NCBI GenBank assembly: GCA_964349455.1
Contig: CAYGGG010000041.1
Location: 1-7,182 of the forward strand
DNA from: CSSED10-109M sp964349455
GTDB lineage: Bacteria > Bacillota_I > Bacilli_A > RF39 > UBA660
Length of the DNA stretch: 7,182 nt
Direction of reading: 5' to 3'
The notes under the pieces are model-generated. The model was not told the origin of the DNA. It did no database searches and was given only the letters and a program-made list of their open reading frames with translations. Shown piece after piece: positions 5,084-7,182 of the stretch. Made by a program: the position numbers and the translations under genes. How positions within the stretch are numbered: the first letter of the stretch is position 1; every line of letters starts with the position of its first letter.

Positions 5084-7168
5084 CTATTGTTGCTGAATCA
5101 TTGAGAACATGTTAAACATTGGAATAACAACGGCCAAAACAATTCCTCCGACGATAAATGTCAAGAAAACAATTAAAGCGGGCTCAATAACTGTTTTTAG
5201 CCGCGTCACAGCGTTTCGATGAAGCTCTTGATAATATTCTGAAACCTTTGACATCATTTCTGGTAATTGGCCTGTTTTCTCCCCTGTTACTAGCATTTCA
5301 TAAGCGGGGTCTGGGAAAGCCCAGTGATTTTTAAAAGATTCAGAAATTCTTTCACCCTTTGCTAAATTATTAACGGTATCCAATATCAACATTTTATATA
5401 TTTCATTATCAGTAATTGAATTTAATATTTCCATACTGTCAGTTATAAAGACATTGTGTGATAATAGCGAAGCAAATGTTTTTGAAAAAATTGTAACCTC
5501 GTTATAAATAACAATATTTTTAAAGATTGGGATATGCATTACAAGCCACTGAATCAATGTTTTAAAAAGCCTAATATTACCATATAAATAATTGAAAATA
5601 ACAACTGAAACCATAAACATAATAATCATAGAAATAACATTGTTTTGCATAAAAGTACTGGTATTAATAATAAAGGTAGTTATAGCTGGTATTTTGTCAG
5701 CATCAATACTTGAATATATTTCAACAAATCTTGGGATAACAAATAAGATAATAAAGGAAATAACAACAACCGATAATACAACAACCATCACGGGATAGAT
5801 TAAAGCAGTCACCATTTGTTTTCTCGTTTTTTCAACTTCAGTATAATAATCAGCCATGTTATCCAATGCTTCTGGTAATTCTCCCGTCATTTCGGCTGCT
5901 TTAACCATATTAACTAATAATTTAGGAAAAGCAACCCCTTGTTTCTCCATTGCTGCTCCAAAATTTTCACCCATTGTCAAATCATAAATCATTGTTTTAA
6001 AAATCCTTTGATAAGCTTTCTTTTTATATTGTTTTGTTAGTATTTTTAAAGCCTCAACTAACGGAATTCCTGCTTTAATATATGTCGAAAGTTGAGTTAA
6101 GAAGAATACTAAATCACTATTTTTTACTCTTGATTTATTAGCCGATGGTTTCCCATAGATAAGGGTTATCCATTTATTGGTTTTAATGCTATATACTTCA
6201 TATCCTTCATTTAATAAATACGAATGAACTTCAATTTTTGATTGTGCTTCGAACTGACCACGCACTATTTTACCATTCGGATCTTTAGCAACATATACAT
6301 AAAAAAGCTTAACTTTACTTTTTATCGCATCAGGACTATCAACACTCATTAATAATGCTTCTCTTTCTAATGCTAACCGGTTCTGTTTGTTTTTAACAAT
6401 CGCAAAATTACTAAAACGGCTTGCTAAGAATAAGCGAATATTTCTTGGAATATTTGAAATGAATACAAATGGGTTTATTTCAGATTTTTCCTTTTCTCTT
6501 TTGTGCTTTTTACCATACTCGGCTTGCCTTCTATAGTATATTTCTTCTGCTTTTCTTTTTGCTTCAAGTTCTTCTTTTCGTTCTCTTGCAACTAATACTT
6601 CCGCCATTTTTTTTCTTTTTTTAGCATCTCGATCAGCAATTAATTTAGCCTTTGCATCTCTTTTTTTATTTCTTTCTATTTCTTCTGGGGTGAGTTTTTT
6701 TAGTTTTTCTCCAATTAGTTTGGCATGTCTTGTTTTTTGTTTAAGTTTTGCTTTGTTACTTCTTTTCATAGTCTTATCTTGCACTAAAAAGACTATTTTC
6801 CCAATAATCCCCATTACAAAATTATAGAGTAACGCAAATGGTAATAAAACACCAAAAATATTTAATTTTATTATTCTAAATATAAAATAACATACTGTTA
6901 CAAAACCAATAAAAACATATTTTACAAAATAAATTGGCTTTGTATAGGTCGGTGGTTTATCAAAGACTGCGGGTTTGTCTTTCTTCTTATCATTTTTTCG
7001 GTCTCTTTCATCTAAAGAAGAGAGTTTAATTAAATCACGATCCAATTTTTTTAATTCTTGTCTTTTTTGATATTCTTCAAAATTACGATATAAAACAAAG
7101 ATGGGGAGGAAAAATCCCATTACGACATATTTAAATAATTTATATATTCGATAACAAACATAATACAC
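5084..7168 (-). CDS. PilC/GspF/ComGB-type platform protein with a long N-terminal extension
   Basis: The C-terminal part, residues 287-694 (408 aa), is a complete type II secretion F / PilC / ComGB protein, the inner-membrane platform on which the assembly ATPase acts to build pili or pseudopili. It begins with the usual β-strand segment (FYVYVAKDPNGKIVRGQFEA, 289-308). Two T2SSF repeats follow, at about 350-480 and 555-685, each with the signature EMTGELPEAL (426-435) or EKTGQLPEMM (630-639). Membrane segments lie at about 451-479, 511-529 and 658-686. Before this sits an extension of about 286 residues: hydrophobic stretches at 12-27, 80-99 and 103-129, then a very basic Lys/Arg/Glu-rich, probably helical region (131-230). 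I do not recognise the extension. The GTG start at 7168 has no SD, and the frame is open to the window edge, so the gene may start further right. The prepilin peptidase follows 13 bp downstream; the ATPase and pilin genes are not in the window. Confidence 0.9.
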   Translation of the reverse strand: MYYVCYRIYKLFKYVVMGFFLPIFVLYRNFEEYQKRQELKKLDRDLIKLSSLDERDRKNDKKKDKPAVFDKPPTYTKPIYFVKYVFIGFVTVCYFIFRIIKLNIFGVLLPFALLYNFVMGIIGKIVFLVQDKTMKRSNKAKLKQKTRHAKLIGEKLKKLTPEEIERNKKRDAKAKLIADRDAKKRKKMAEVLVARERKEELEAKRKAEEIYYRRQAEYGKKHKREKEKSEINPFVFISNIPRNIRLFLASRFSNFAIVKNKQNRLALEREALLMSVDSPDAIKSKVKLFYVYVAKDPNGKIVRGQFEAQSKIEVHSYLLNEGYEVYSIKTNKWITLIYGKPSANKSRVKNSDLVFFLTQLSTYIKAGIPLVEALKILTKQYKKKAYQRIFKTMIYDLTMGENFGAAMEKQGVAFPKLLVNMVKAAEMTGELPEALDNMADYYTEVEKTRKQMVTALIYPVMVVVLSVVVISFIILFVIPRFVEIYSSIDADKIPAITTFIINTSTFMQNNVISMIIMFMVSVVIFNYLYGNIRLFKTLIQWLVMHIPIFKNIVIYNEVTIFSKTFASLLSHNVFITDSMEILNSITDNEIYKMLILDTVNNLAKGERISESFKNHWAFPDPAYEMLVTGEKTGQLPEMMSKVSEYYQELHRNAVTRLKTVIEPALIVFLTFIVGGIVLAVVIPMFNMFSMIQQQ

Positions 7169-7182
7169 AACTATATATATAT

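Noticed and set aside
5592..5798. Plus-strand open frame of 68 codons rich in Ile and Thr
   Set aside because: It is antisense to membrane segments of the PilC-like gene, has no SD, and its low complexity reflects the opposite strand.
7171..7182. Alternating AT tract as a repeat or origin element
   Set aside because: It is only 12 bases and cut by the window edge, which is too short to distinguish from ordinary AT-rich sequence.

Overview
The window is strongly AT-rich and almost all of its coding capacity lies on the minus strand. Trp is always TGG in the long genes, none of them contains an in-frame TGA, and all seven visible gene ends other than the small plus-strand ORF are TAA or TAG. 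The organism therefore reads the standard code, not the Mycoplasma/Spiroplasma code. The low GC, the strong Shine-Dalgarno (SD) sites, the nusB-xseA-xseB cluster, and a MnmA with an Asn-rich insert of the kind I associate with Mollicutes suggest a Bacillota lineage close to the Mollicutes (for example Izemoplasma-, Haloplasma-, Acholeplasma- or Erysipelotrichia-like). This placement is inference from a few proteins.

Layout from right to left, the direction of minus-strand transcription. (1) 7168-5084 is a PilC/GspF/ComGB-type inner-membrane platform protein with an unusual extension of about 286 residues at its N-terminus. It is followed 13 bp later by a prepilin peptidase (5070-4288). Together they are part of a type IV pilus, competence pseudopilus or type II secretion machine; the ATPase and pilins are not in the window. 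A hairpin terminator closes this unit. (2) 4235-2347 is a tight nusB-xseA-xseB operon: an antitermination factor and both subunits of exonuclease VII. (3) A small plus-strand unit at 2187-2348 has a near-consensus promoter, an SD, a 27-codon ORF for a single-pass membrane peptide, and a terminator shared convergently with xseB. (4) Divergent from it, mnmA (2176-1103) encodes the tRNA U34 2-thiolase. (5) Next comes a helix-turn-helix protein (1039-248) with its own strong promoter and terminator. (6) At the left edge is the start of a membrane-protein gene (194 to the window edge).

The genes are mostly housekeeping plus part of a pilus/competence apparatus. No defence system, CRISPR array, insertion sequence, tRNA or rRNA is visible. 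The most unusual points are these: the long membrane-plus-charged-helix extension on the PilC-like protein; the free-standing 27-aa membrane peptide gene; and a repeated promoter layout in which the SD begins six bases after the -10 box at four separate promoters, predicting 11-12 nt leaders. At two of those promoters the promoter is fused into the preceding gene's terminator hairpin.
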